From Betaproteobacteria bacterium (lineage in GTDB: Bacteria > Pseudomonadota > Gammaproteobacteria > Burkholderiales > Burkholderiaceae_E), in the NCBI GenBank assembly GCA_016868095.1, contig VGHV01000001.1:1-30938 (forward strand): a DNA stretch of 30,938 bases, in the 5' to 3' direction. The notes below the pieces were generated by a model that saw only the letters and a list, made by a program, of their open reading frames with translations, was not told the origin of the DNA and did not search any database. Made by a program: the position numbers and the translations under genes. Positions 6,916 to 15,061 of this stretch are shown here, one piece after another (position 1 is the first letter of the stretch; the number at the start of each line of letters is the position of its first letter).

Positions 6916-8253
6916 ATGCAAGCAAGCCAAAAACAACGTATGAATGCACACACGCTCAACAACGCCGCAAGCGCGCTCGGCCCTGAAGCCAACCTGAACC
7001 CAGCACAGGTGTCTAGCCCATCCCTACCGTTGCAGGGGATCACAGTCATCGAGCTTGGACATAGTGTTGCCGCCCCTTTTGCAGCCCAAACACTCAGTGA
7101 CCTTGGCGCCGAAGTCTGGAAGATCGAAAAGCCAGAAGGCGATGACGCAAGGCGTTGGGCTCCGCCTTATTTGGCTGAAGCGTCGGCAGTGTTCCAATGT
7201 TTGAATCGTAACAAGCGATCGGTAAGCTGTAATTTGCGTGATCCTTCAAGCTTGCAAGCACTCAAGCTTTTCATCCAGGATCGGGTTGATGTTGTCTTGC
7301 AAAACTTAAGGCCAGGGCAGGTCCAGGTACTGGGTCTTGACGCTGAAAATCTTCGGGCAGGCAAACCCTCGCTGATTTACTGCAACATCGGCGCCTTTGG
7401 CGAGCTTGGGCCGATGGCAAAACGCCCAGGCTACGATCCTTTGATGCAGGCTTTCAGCGGCATCATGAGCGTCACAGGTGAGGAAGGTCGACCGCCTGTG
7501 CGGGTTGGCCCGTCCATTATCGATATGGGAACAGGCAGCTGGGCTGTGATCGGCATTCTCGCCGCACTGCTCGAGCGCAAACAAAGCGGCAAAGGTACTG
7601 TGGTTGATGTGTCACTTTTTGAGACAGCCGCATCGTTGATGACCATTCCCGCTGCCCAGTATCAGGGTTCGGGAGAGGTGCCTACAAGACAAGGATCAGG
7701 CTCGAAAGGTATCGTACCTTATCGCGCTTATTTATGTAGCGATCAGCAGTACCTGGTGATTTCTGCTGGCAGCGATGGATTGTTCAAACGATTAGCGTCC
7801 GTACTTGGAGAGCCCCAATGGGCAGAGGATCCTCGCTTTAGCTCCAATCCTCAACGTGTCATCCATGAAGCACTCATTTATAGCCTGATCGAAGCGCGTA
7901 TGCTTCAGCGCAGCAGCAGCCAATGGCAACAATTACTTGACGAGGCAGGCATTCCTTGCGCACCCGTACAAAATACAGAACAATTACTTGATCACCCACA
8001 GATGGCAGCGATGGGACTGCTTCAGTCGATACCTGACGCAAACTATCAAACCATTGGGCTACCACTTAGGCTTAATGGTGAACGACCCAAGAGCCGATCG
8101 CCCGCACCGGCGCTGGGTGAAGCAAACGCCCAATGGCAGCGCATGACTGACAGTATCCTTAGGGCAAGCCAGCATACCTCCGAGGCTTTGACTGAGCCCA
8201 GCCAATTCAACATCGCGGACTATGCAAGTAATCATCGAAAGACAACACCATGA
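6916..8253 (+). CDS. CaiB/BaiF family CoA-transferase (first of catabolic operon)
   Basis: About 445 residues with the class III CoA-transferase signature. The N-terminal block is ITVIELGHSVAAPFAAQTLSDLGA, followed by VWKIEKPEGDDAR, the LNRNKRSV segment and the catalytic Asp203 in IIDMGTG. That Asp forms the mixed anhydride with the acid. The enzyme moves CoA from a donor such as succinyl-CoA to a carboxylic acid. The start is uncertain: ATG 6916 is used here, TTG 6889 and ATG 6940 are possible, and none has a strong ribosome-binding site. The N-terminal 30-40 residues before the fold are unusually long for the family. It overlaps the enoyl-CoA hydratase by ATGA, so it most likely activates the substrate of the pathway. 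Confidence 0.9.
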   Translation: MQASQKQRMNAHTLNNAASALGPEANLNPAQVSSPSLPLQGITVIELGHSVAAPFAAQTLSDLGAEVWKIEKPEGDDARRWAPPYLAEASAVFQCLNRNKRSVSCNLRDPSSLQALKLFIQDRVDVVLQNLRPGQVQVLGLDAENLRAGKPSLIYCNIGAFGELGPMAKRPGYDPLMQAFSGIMSVTGEEGRPPVRVGPSIIDMGTGSWAVIGILAALLERKQSGKGTVVDVSLFETAASLMTIPAAQYQGSGEVPTRQGSGSKGIVPYRAYLCSDQQYLVISAGSDGLFKRLASVLGEPQWAEDPRFSSNPQRVIHEALIYSLIEARMLQRSSSQWQQLLDEAGIPCAPVQNTEQLLDHPQMAAMGLLQSIPDANYQTIGLPLRLNGERPKSRSPAPALGEANAQWQRMTDSILRASQHTSEALTEPSQFNIADYASNHRKTTP

Positions 8254-9083
8254 CGCAACACGATCAGCTTTCACACGCGAAAGACGTCTTGGCCACATCA
8301 TTTGAGACACTGAGCTGTCAGCTCGCTGCGCCACATGTGCTGTTGGTAAGCCTCAATCGCCCCGCAGTCGGTAACGCAATCAACACCCAAATGGGGCGTG
8401 ATTTGTTGCGACTTTGGACGATGCTTACCGAAGACGCACAAGATATTCGTTGCATTGTTTTGGCAGGTACTGGCAATCGTATTTTTTGCGCAGGTGGTGA
8501 CCTCAAAGAGCGCAACGGCATGAGCCGAGAAACCTGGCAAAAACAACACGAACTTTTTGAGCGTCAATACTGGACGCTCACCGATCTTCCTATACCGGTC
8601 ATTGCGGCAGTTAATGGGCACGCCTATGCCGGCGGACTTGAAACAGTGCTCGCCTGTGATTTTGCGTACGGCTCAGAAGATGCCCGATTTGCCTTAACTG
8701 AGGTGAGTATTGGCATTATGCCCGGCGCTGGTGGCACGCAGAATCTTCCTCGAGCGATCGGTGAGCGAAAAGCCAAAGAAGTCATTCTTACTGCGCGACC
8801 CTTCGATGCACAGCAAGCATTAGCCTGGGGGGTGCTAAATGCAGTTTTTCCAGCCGACAAGGTGATATCACAAGCCTTGCAAACAGCACAACGGATTGCC
8901 GAGAATGCGCCGCTTTCTGTAAAACAAGCAAAAAAATCGATTCGCTATGGTATGCAAATGGAATTAAGAACGGCCTTTCGCTTTGAGGTTGAAGCTTATA
9001 ACCATTTAGTCGACACCGAGGATCGACTCGAAGGTGTCGCAGCCTTTAATGAGAAGCGAAAGCCGCACTTCAAAGGGCGATAG
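8250..9083 (+). CDS. Enoyl-CoA hydratase/isomerase (crotonase) family protein
   Basis: A 277-residue crotonase. The oxyanion-hole motifs are FCAGGDL (79-85) and NGHAYAGG. Both catalytic acids of true hydratases are retained: Glu131 (AGGLETV) and Glu151 (ALTEVSIG), corresponding to Glu144 and Glu164 of rat mitochondrial enoyl-CoA hydratase. It should therefore add water to an enoyl-CoA rather than only isomerise. The typical GAGGTQ-x-LPRAIG segment follows. An N-terminal extension of about 20 residues precedes the fold. Its ATG overlaps the CoA-transferase stop (ATGA), indicating translational coupling, and the lyase gene follows after 58 bp. Confidence 0.92.
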   Translation: MTQHDQLSHAKDVLATSFETLSCQLAAPHVLLVSLNRPAVGNAINTQMGRDLLRLWTMLTEDAQDIRCIVLAGTGNRIFCAGGDLKERNGMSRETWQKQHELFERQYWTLTDLPIPVIAAVNGHAYAGGLETVLACDFAYGSEDARFALTEVSIGIMPGAGGTQNLPRAIGERKAKEVILTARPFDAQQALAWGVLNAVFPADKVISQALQTAQRIAENAPLSVKQAKKSIRYGMQMELRTAFRFEVEAYNHLVDTEDRLEGVAAFNEKRKPHFKGR

Positions 9084-9141
9084 CTGCAAGGTCTAAGAAT
9101 CGATCAAAGCAACCGCTAACCAACCCAGGAGAACCAAGGCT

Positions 9142-10113
9142 ATGCAATCAACCCAAGACCCTCATCGCGACGTATTGGTACGCGAGGTCGGATTGCGCGA
9201 CGGCTTGCAAATTCACCCTAGCTTTATGCCGACTGAGGCCAAGCTAGCCTGGGTTAGAGCTGAAGCTGCAGCAGGTGTTCCAGAAATTGAAGTGACCTCT
9301 TATGTTCCTGCCAAACTGATTCCTCAATTTGTTGACGCAGAAACGCTCAGCATTGAATCGTTGAAGATCCCCTCACTCGTCGTTGCCGCTTTGATCCCAA
9401 ATGCGCGCGGTGCCGAGCGAGGCTTTGATCTGAAAGTTCACAAACTCAACTTTGTGATGTCAGTATCTAAAACACATAACGAGAAAAATGTTCGCCGTTC
9501 AAGAGAAGAATCACTTGCGGACTTTGCGAAAATCTGTGCCATGCGCGATGCAATCGAGCCATCAGCTCGTCCAAAAATTGTAGGCGGCCTATCGACGGCA
9601 CTCGGTTGCTCCTACGAAGGTCCGGTATCGACCAAGTCGGTTCTTCACTATGCGGAAGCCTTACTCAAGGCGGGCGCCGATGAAATCGTCGTGGCTGATA
9701 CCGTTGGCGTCGCAACGCCTAAGCTTGTGCGTAGCACCTTTGAACAAGTCATCAAGCTCGCAGGCGATGTGCCGGTTGGTGCACATTTTCATGATACCCG
9801 GGGCACGGGCCTTGCCAATGTTCTGGCCGCGCTTGAAGCAGGGTGTAGCCGCTTTGACGCCTCGCTTGCTGGACTTGGGGGCTGCCCCTTCGCTCCAGGA
9901 GCAACCGGTAATATCGTCATGGACGATTTGTGTTTCATGCTCGACGGCATGGGTTTAAGGACAGGGGTCGATTTAGAGGCGCTCGTGGCAGTACGCGATA
10001 TCGTTACAGAGTCTTTGCCCGATATCGAGATGCACGGTGGCCTCGCAAGAGCAGGCCTGCCCAAAGGTTATCAACGTCTAGGTACTGGTTTTCCCGTGGA
10101 GGTTTTGGCATGA
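9142..10113 (+). CDS. Hydroxymethylglutaryl-CoA lyase-like protein
   Basis: A 323-residue TIM-barrel lyase of the HMGL family. Arg19-Asp20 lie in VREVGLRDGLQ, Glu50 in EIEVTSYV, the metal ligands His215 and His217 in GAHFHDTRG, the catalytic-loop Cys248 in GLGGCPFAPGATGN and Asn256 after it. All core HMG-CoA lyase residues are present, so it should cleave a 3-hydroxy-3-methyl-type acyl-CoA to acetyl-CoA and a keto acid. After RDGLQ the usual NEK is replaced by IHP, and the surrounding context lacks methylcrotonyl-CoA carboxylase. The substrate may therefore differ, for example a citramalyl-CoA. CAGGAG lies before the ATG. The stop overlaps the dehydrogenase start by ATGA. Confidence 0.88.
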   Translation: MQSTQDPHRDVLVREVGLRDGLQIHPSFMPTEAKLAWVRAEAAAGVPEIEVTSYVPAKLIPQFVDAETLSIESLKIPSLVVAALIPNARGAERGFDLKVHKLNFVMSVSKTHNEKNVRRSREESLADFAKICAMRDAIEPSARPKIVGGLSTALGCSYEGPVSTKSVLHYAEALLKAGADEIVVADTVGVATPKLVRSTFEQVIKLAGDVPVGAHFHDTRGTGLANVLAALEAGCSRFDASLAGLGGCPFAPGATGNIVMDDLCFMLDGMGLRTGVDLEALVAVRDIVTESLPDIEMHGGLARAGLPKGYQRLGTGFPVEVLA

Positions 10114-11309
10114 ATGCTGTCAGCGAGAAACTCGGTCAAGACCAAGTGCAGATCGATCTTGGCGAAAATTGGATCGATATAAGGGAGCAAATTAGAAAGA
10201 TTTGCAAAGATTTCCCCGGGAGTTACTGGCGGGCGCTTGAAGATGAGCAAGCGTATCCAAGCGCTTTTGTGCAAGCGTTGACCGAATCAGGCTACCTCGC
10301 AGCACTGATTCCTGAAGCCTACGGTGGCGCGGGACTTCCTTTGAGTGCGGCAGCGGCGATTCTCGAAGAAATCCATGCTAATGGTTGTAACGCAGGCGCT
10401 TGTCATGCACAGATGTACATCATGGGAACCTTGCTGAGGCATGGTTCAACAGCGCAAAAGGAAAAGTACCTGCCGCAAATCGCTTCAGGAACATTGCGCT
10501 TGCAAGCTTTCGGTGTGACCGAGCCTACAAGTGGTACCGACACCACCCAACTGAAGACAAGAGCGCAGCGTGATGGTGAGCATTATGTAGTTAATGGCCA
10601 AAAGGTATGGACGTCAAGAGCCAGGCATTCGGACCTGATGCTCCTGTTGGCGCGAACCACACCAATCGATCAAGTCCAGCGGAAAACCGAGGGCTTATCG
10701 GTGTTTTTGATCGACATGCGTGATGTGCTTGACCGGGGTCTCAGCATCAGACCGATTGATGCCATGATCAACCACAACACGACCGAAGTGTTTTTTGACA
10801 ACATGCGGATTCCAGCCTCTAGCCTAATCGGTGAAGAGGGCAAGGGATTTCGCTACATCCTTGATGGCATGAATGCCGAGCGTATCTTAGTGGGCTCGGA
10901 GGCTATTGGTGACGCACGCTGGTTTATAGCGAAAGCAAGTCACTACGCAAGTGAGCGGGTAGTGTTTGGCCGTCCTATCGGGATGAATCAGGGCATCCAG
11001 TTTCCGATCGCAAGAGCCCATGCAGAAACCGATGCGGCTGAGTTGATGCTGCGAAAGGCAGCCGCTCTGTTTGAAGCCGGACTTCCCTGCGGCGACTCGG
11101 CCAACATGGGCAAAATGCTGGCCTCCGAGGCGGCCTGGCATGCCGGCGAGGCCTGTATGCAAACTCACGGAGGGTTTAGTTATGCCCGTGAGTACGATAT
11201 TGAACGCAAGTGGCGAGAAACCCGTCTGATGCAAATTGCGCCGGTTTCGACCAACCTCATCCTTGCCTATGTTGCCGAGCATGTCTTAGGCATGCCAAGG
11301 TCTTATTAG
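10110..11309 (+). CDS. Acyl-CoA dehydrogenase
   Basis: A 399-residue flavin-dependent dehydrogenase. An N-terminal helical domain is followed by the FAD/substrate motif AFGVTEPTSGTDTT and VVNGQKVWTSRA, then the C-terminal helical domain ending QTHGGFSYAREYDIERKWRETR. It oxidises an acyl-CoA to the 2-enoyl-CoA and passes electrons to ETF. The usual catalytic Glu in the YEGT segment is missing; that region reads IAPVST (Ala377-Pro378). Glu257 in GMNAERIL aligns with the alternative base of isovaleryl-CoA and long-chain dehydrogenases, so activity is expected. The start at 10110 overlaps the lyase stop (ATGA); longer in-frame extensions would run inside the lyase gene and are rejected. Confidence 0.92.
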   Translation: MNAVSEKLGQDQVQIDLGENWIDIREQIRKICKDFPGSYWRALEDEQAYPSAFVQALTESGYLAALIPEAYGGAGLPLSAAAAILEEIHANGCNAGACHAQMYIMGTLLRHGSTAQKEKYLPQIASGTLRLQAFGVTEPTSGTDTTQLKTRAQRDGEHYVVNGQKVWTSRARHSDLMLLLARTTPIDQVQRKTEGLSVFLIDMRDVLDRGLSIRPIDAMINHNTTEVFFDNMRIPASSLIGEEGKGFRYILDGMNAERILVGSEAIGDARWFIAKASHYASERVVFGRPIGMNQGIQFPIARAHAETDAAELMLRKAAALFEAGLPCGDSANMGKMLASEAAWHAGEACMQTHGGFSYAREYDIERKWRETRLMQIAPVSTNLILAYVAEHVLGMPRSY

Positions 11310-11382
11310 TAGAACGACATTTATTTTATATCTAAACGCAGCTATGAATGATCTCATGGGCTGACGATCAGGAGAATTCAGC

Positions 11383-12810
11383 ATGACGACCGAGACAAGC
11401 CAACGCACAGAAAATCAGCCAAGCCCAAGCACCGGGGGCAAGGCAGCCGCCCTGACTCAACAGTATGCTTCATTTATAGCGCATGCTGCGTCGATCACCG
11501 TGCCACCCGAAGCTGCGCAGCGGGCAATCACCGGTTTTATCGACACCATTGGCACCATGATTGCAGGGCGTGACGAACCTGTTGTTGGCCTTGTGCGGCA
11601 ATGGCTTGGTGCGGGTTCAGCGGCACAAGGCCCAGCAAACTCAAGCGTATTGCTCGGTCGTGAGATGGCTAGCTCGGAGGTAGCCGCATGGATTAATGGC
11701 GCCGCAGCGCATGCACTCGATTTCGACGATGTTGCACTCGGTGGCCACCCTTCAACGGTTTTAGTGCCCGCTATTCTTGCTGAGGCACAGCGCCTTAACA
11801 GCAGCGGCAGCGACGTGGTCACTGCCTATCTTGTTGGTTATGAAATTTGGGCCGATCTGGTTGCACGCGAAAAAGGCTCCCATCACTTAAAGGGGTGGCA
11901 CCCGACTGCGGTTTTCGGTGTTATTGGTGCTGCTGCAGCCTGTGGCTATCTCAATCGCGATGATGCGCATACATGCCAAATGGGGCTTGCGATTGCAGGA
12001 TCTTTTGCCAGTGGCCTGGTTGCCAATTTCGGCACCATGACCAAGCCCTTTCATGCGGGGATGGCTGCTAGCCACGGCATTAGTGCGATGAGGCTTGCGC
12101 GTTTGGGTATGACCGGAACACCCGACGCCATGGAACACCATGCGGGTTTTCTCAAAGCCATCTCAGAGCATAACGATGTTGACCGAATGAGCCCTGCCGA
12201 CAGCCTGGGGCAACCGTGGAAGATTTTGCATGCGGGCTTGAGCATCAAACGCTACCCACTTTGCTATGCGACCCATCGTGTCATTGATGGCGTACTCGCA
12301 TTGCGCAATCAGCACCAACTCAAGCCTGATGATGTTGAGTCGGTTGAGGCGGTCATTGGTGTAGCGCAAGCTTCGATGCTACGTAACCATCAGCCAAGCA
12401 CTGGTCTGGAGGCAAAGTTTAGCCTGCAGTTTGCAGTGGCATCAGCTCTGGTCGAAGGCGCCGTCGGCTTGAACCAATTGACCGATCAGGTGGTTGCTAA
12501 AGACGATGTCCGCGAACAATTTTCAAAGTTGAAAATTTCAATCAATGAGCAAAACTGCCCAATTGAGCCTGCATTTTCTTACGCTGACAGGGTGCGTCTT
12601 AAGTTGCGCAACGGTTCGGTGCTTGATACCGGCGAGATCCGATTTGCCAAAGGTAATGCCATGAATCCCTTGAGCATCGAAGAACTCGAGGGGAAATTCC
12701 TCGACTGCGCTTCACGGGCTCAAGGTGTTGACGGCAAACGCTTGTTTGCTCAGCTCGCTAATCTTTCAACCCTTGTATCGATCCAGCAATTACATCAACC
12801 TTCAGCGTGA
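11383..12810 (+). CDS. MmgE/PrpD family protein
   Basis: A 475-residue member of the MmgE/PrpD family, which includes 2-methylcitrate dehydratase and cis-aconitate decarboxylase. Visible family features are GFIDTIGTMIAG near the start, the AAAHALDFDD segment, LVGYEIWADL, GWHPTAVFGVIGAAAAC and the TKPFHAGMAASHG block, then IKRYPLCYATHRVIDG. The first 25 residues are Gln/Ser-rich and probably disordered. CAGGAG lies 8 nt before the ATG, after a 73-bp AT-rich gap, so it may have its own promoter while still belonging to the operon. In this context it could decarboxylate, dehydrate or isomerise a di- or tricarboxylate feeding the CoA pathway. Family members differ too much to name the reaction. 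Confidence 0.9.
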   Translation: MTTETSQRTENQPSPSTGGKAAALTQQYASFIAHAASITVPPEAAQRAITGFIDTIGTMIAGRDEPVVGLVRQWLGAGSAAQGPANSSVLLGREMASSEVAAWINGAAAHALDFDDVALGGHPSTVLVPAILAEAQRLNSSGSDVVTAYLVGYEIWADLVAREKGSHHLKGWHPTAVFGVIGAAAACGYLNRDDAHTCQMGLAIAGSFASGLVANFGTMTKPFHAGMAASHGISAMRLARLGMTGTPDAMEHHAGFLKAISEHNDVDRMSPADSLGQPWKILHAGLSIKRYPLCYATHRVIDGVLALRNQHQLKPDDVESVEAVIGVAQASMLRNHQPSTGLEAKFSLQFAVASALVEGAVGLNQLTDQVVAKDDVREQFSKLKISINEQNCPIEPAFSYADRVRLKLRNGSVLDTGEIRFAKGNAMNPLSIEELEGKFLDCASRAQGVDGKRLFAQLANLSTLVSIQQLHQPSA

Positions 12811-12844
12811 AGCAGCAATCGCTTTTGAGGGTTTATTTTGAGGG

Positions 12845-13666
12845 CTAAGTAATGCGTAAATAGATCGGCTCAAAGCCTTCGAGTTCGAACTTGAGCCGGT
12901 CGCCGGGATTTGGAAACTTCGAGCGCACCAAGGATCCCAAAATTGCGATCTGACCTTTACAAAGATAGGTGCCGCGATCGTTGGCCTCATTGGCTAGCCA
13001 TGCGAGTGCTTCAAGCGGATGCCCCATGAGGTCACGGCCATAGCCCTGGCCAACCACTTCGTCGTTGATCAAGGCAGTTCCACTCAAGCTGCCAATACCT
13101 TCATTAGCGCTACCCAGGCTGCGCCAGTCACGGCGCCATCGACCAAGGATCGCACCTTCGTTCCACGCATTGTCTGCAAGCAGTTGCAAGCCATGCTGGG
13201 CCATCTTGTCGTAATCAGCACAGCGATCGTCAGCCAGTTCCATCGCAGGCGCAACGGCATCAACAGCGTCTAAAACACTGTAGCGATCATGTCGGCTGGT
13301 ACCCCGACCGCGTGGCGGCTTGAGATCTGACGCGATGCGAACAGCTATTTCAAACTCGACCAAAAGCCTTCCGTAGCTCGCCGATTCGGTCTTTGCTGGT
13401 GAATCAATCACCTGTTTACTGTGCAAACGGCCTGCGATGGGCGCATCAAGACCAACCATGGCCTGCATCACCGGCGTTGCAAGCGCAATCTTCCAGCCAA
13501 TGGCCTCACCGCAATACTGCGCCTTGATATCGACAAATGCCTGCTGCGCCTCGACAGCTTGGGCTCTGGACTCGGGCGCAAACCCAGCAGGTACAGCGCT
13601 CAATGGCACACGGTCCTGGTGCTGTTGCACCAACCATTCGGCGAGAGCTTCGGCATGGCTTGTCAT
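12845..13666 (-). CDS. 2-keto-4-pentenoate hydratase-like protein (FAH superfamily)
   Basis: A 273-residue protein resembling MhpD/DmpE-type hydratases. GEAIGWKIALATPVMQAMVGLDAPIAGRL corresponds to the substrate-binding front. VEFEIAVRI carries the acidic metal-binding pair, and PAMELADDR supplies a further acidic residue. Such enzymes hydrate 2-hydroxypenta-2,4-dienoate in meta-cleavage pathways, or act as decarboxylase relatives. No aldolase or dioxygenase partner is in the window. The ATG at 13666 is chosen because the fold begins at MTSHAEALAEW, as in the family; a start at 13744 would add 26 atypical residues. The gene is convergent with MmgE/PrpD (34 bp apart) and divergent from folE. 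Confidence 0.82.
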   Translation of the reverse strand: MTSHAEALAEWLVQQHQDRVPLSAVPAGFAPESRAQAVEAQQAFVDIKAQYCGEAIGWKIALATPVMQAMVGLDAPIAGRLHSKQVIDSPAKTESASYGRLLVEFEIAVRIASDLKPPRGRGTSRHDRYSVLDAVDAVAPAMELADDRCADYDKMAQHGLQLLADNAWNEGAILGRWRRDWRSLGSANEGIGSLSGTALINDEVVGQGYGRDLMGHPLEALAWLANEANDRGTYLCKGQIAILGSLVRSKFPNPGDRLKFELEGFEPIYLRIT

Positions 13667-13797
13667 GGCATCAGTATTGCCGCAAATCAGGCACGAAACA
13701 AGAGGCCAAATCCCCTCCTTTGGCTTGGGGTCGCTCACATGCACCAGCGTGGAACGGGATTACCCTAGGCAATAAACTCCTCAAAAAGAAGGCGCTC

Positions 13798-14547
13798 ATG
13801 ATGAACGCAAAATTGCCCGATGTCGCTGCTCAAGCGCTAGAGCGTGAAAGCATTGACGATTCGATGGGCGTCCCGATCTCCGAAAACATAAGGCGCCGCG
13901 TTAAGCAAGCTGGTGCCCGCTTTCATGCAAACGACAACATCGCCGAGTTTATTGAACCTGGCGAGCTCGATTTACTGCTTGGCGAAGTGCAAGCACAAAT
14001 GGAAAAAGTGCTCAAGAGCCTCGTCATCGACACCGAGAGCGATCACAACACCCAAGAGACCGGCCGACGTGTTGCAAAAATGTTTTTGCAGGAAGTGTTT
14101 CGCGGGCGCTATCAGCCGATGCCTGCCTTGACCGAGTTTCCAAACGTATCCAACCTCAACGAGTTAATGATCATCGGTCCAATCACGGTGCGCAGCGCCT
14201 GCTCGCACCACTTGTGTCCGATCATGGGCCATGTTTGGGTTGGCGTGATGCCCAACGAACACTCCAATCTCATTGGCCTATCGAAATACGCGCGTATGGC
14301 TGACTGGATCATGAGCCGCCCTCAGATCCAGGAGGAAGCCGTTGTCCAACTTGCCGATGTGCTGCAAGAAAAAATGTCGCCTGATGGCTTGGCAATTGTG
14401 ATGGAGGCCGATCACTTTTGTATGCACTGGCGCGGCGTCAAAGATGTTGACTCTCGTATGATTAACTCGGTGATGCGCGGGTCCTTTTTAAAGGACGCCA
14501 ACTTGCGCCGTGAATTTCTCTCTCTGATCCAATCGAAAAAGGCCTAA
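13798..14547 (+). CDS. folE: GTP cyclohydrolase I, divergent type
   Basis: A 249-residue GTP cyclohydrolase I, which converts GTP to 7,8-dihydroneopterin triphosphate, the first step to tetrahydrofolate and pterins. The zinc ligands are Cys135 and His138 (ACSHHLCP) and Cys208 (HFCMHWRGV). The family segments ETGRRVAKMF, GHVWVGVMPN and IGLSKYARMADW-x-x-SRPQIQEEA are present. The second zinc-site segment (FCMHWRG) and WIMSRPQ differ from the common housekeeping form, so this may be a secondary paralogue. AGAAGG lies before the tandem ATGs at 13798 and 13801. A BLUF photoreceptor begins 4 bp after the stop. Light-induced folE paralogues are known from LitR-type regulons, which suggests pterin supply for a light response. 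Confidence 0.93.
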   Translation: MMNAKLPDVAAQALERESIDDSMGVPISENIRRRVKQAGARFHANDNIAEFIEPGELDLLLGEVQAQMEKVLKSLVIDTESDHNTQETGRRVAKMFLQEVFRGRYQPMPALTEFPNVSNLNELMIIGPITVRSACSHHLCPIMGHVWVGVMPNEHSNLIGLSKYARMADWIMSRPQIQEEAVVQLADVLQEKMSPDGLAIVMEADHFCMHWRGVKDVDSRMINSVMRGSFLKDANLRREFLSLIQSKKA

Positions 14548-14551
14548 GCCC

Positions 14552-14977
14552 ATGCTGGTTCGACTCCTTTATGCAAGCCGTCCTGCCCAACAAAGCGCAA
14601 ATAGTTTGGTTGACGATATTTTGAAAAGCTGCAGGGAAAATAACCCTCAACACGGCATCACCGGCGTGCTGTGTTTTAGCGAACAAGCCTTTTTGCAGCT
14701 CATCGAAGGCAATCGTGTTGCAATCAATCGGGTCTATGGACAAATTGTTCAGGATCAGCGCCACACCGACGTCAGTCTCCTGCACTATGAGGAAATCAAC
14801 GAGCGGATCTTTGGCAGTTGGACCATGGGTCAGGTCAATCTCGAAAAGATCAATCCTTCAGTCATTCTTAAGTACTGTCCTTTGCCGGAGCTCGATCCGT
14901 TTGCCATATCGGGTTCAGCCGCTCTGGCCTTGCTCAAGGATTTATTTGCCAGCGCATCGATCGTAGGTCGTGCTTAA
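14552..14977 (+). CDS. BLUF-domain blue-light photoreceptor
   Basis: A 141-residue protein consisting of one BLUF domain (about 1-95) and a short C-terminal tail. Every key residue of the flavin site is present at a constant offset of 14 from AppA numbering: Tyr7, Asn31, Gln49, Trp90 and Met92 (AppA Tyr21, Asn45, Gln63, Trp104, Met106). It should bind FAD non-covalently and show the red-shifted signalling state after blue light. There is no output domain, so like other short BLUF proteins it must act through a partner. The ATG lies 4 bp after folE, so the two are almost certainly co-transcribed. No GGDEF, EAL or regulator gene adjoins it. Confidence 0.95.
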   Translation: MLVRLLYASRPAQQSANSLVDDILKSCRENNPQHGITGVLCFSEQAFLQLIEGNRVAINRVYGQIVQDQRHTDVSLLHYEEINERIFGSWTMGQVNLEKINPSVILKYCPLPELDPFAISGSAALALLKDLFASASIVGRA

Positions 14978-15061
14978 AACAAGTTCGTTTTTTGGCTGAT
15001 TTTCGCTCCGCTCAGCTCAAGAAGTCATGCAGGATTGACGCTGCGAGTGTAAAGTAGCCGG

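Noticed and set aside
9930..10109. N-terminal extension of the acyl-CoA dehydrogenase frame inside the lyase gene
   Set aside because: The added 60 residues are Arg-rich shadow translation of the conserved lyase gene. The ATG at 10110 forms a normal ATGA overlap and fits the family N-terminus.
13537..13797. Upstream extension of folE
   Set aside because: It would overlap the divergent hydratase gene and adds unrelated sequence. A ribosome-binding site lies directly before the ATG at 13798.
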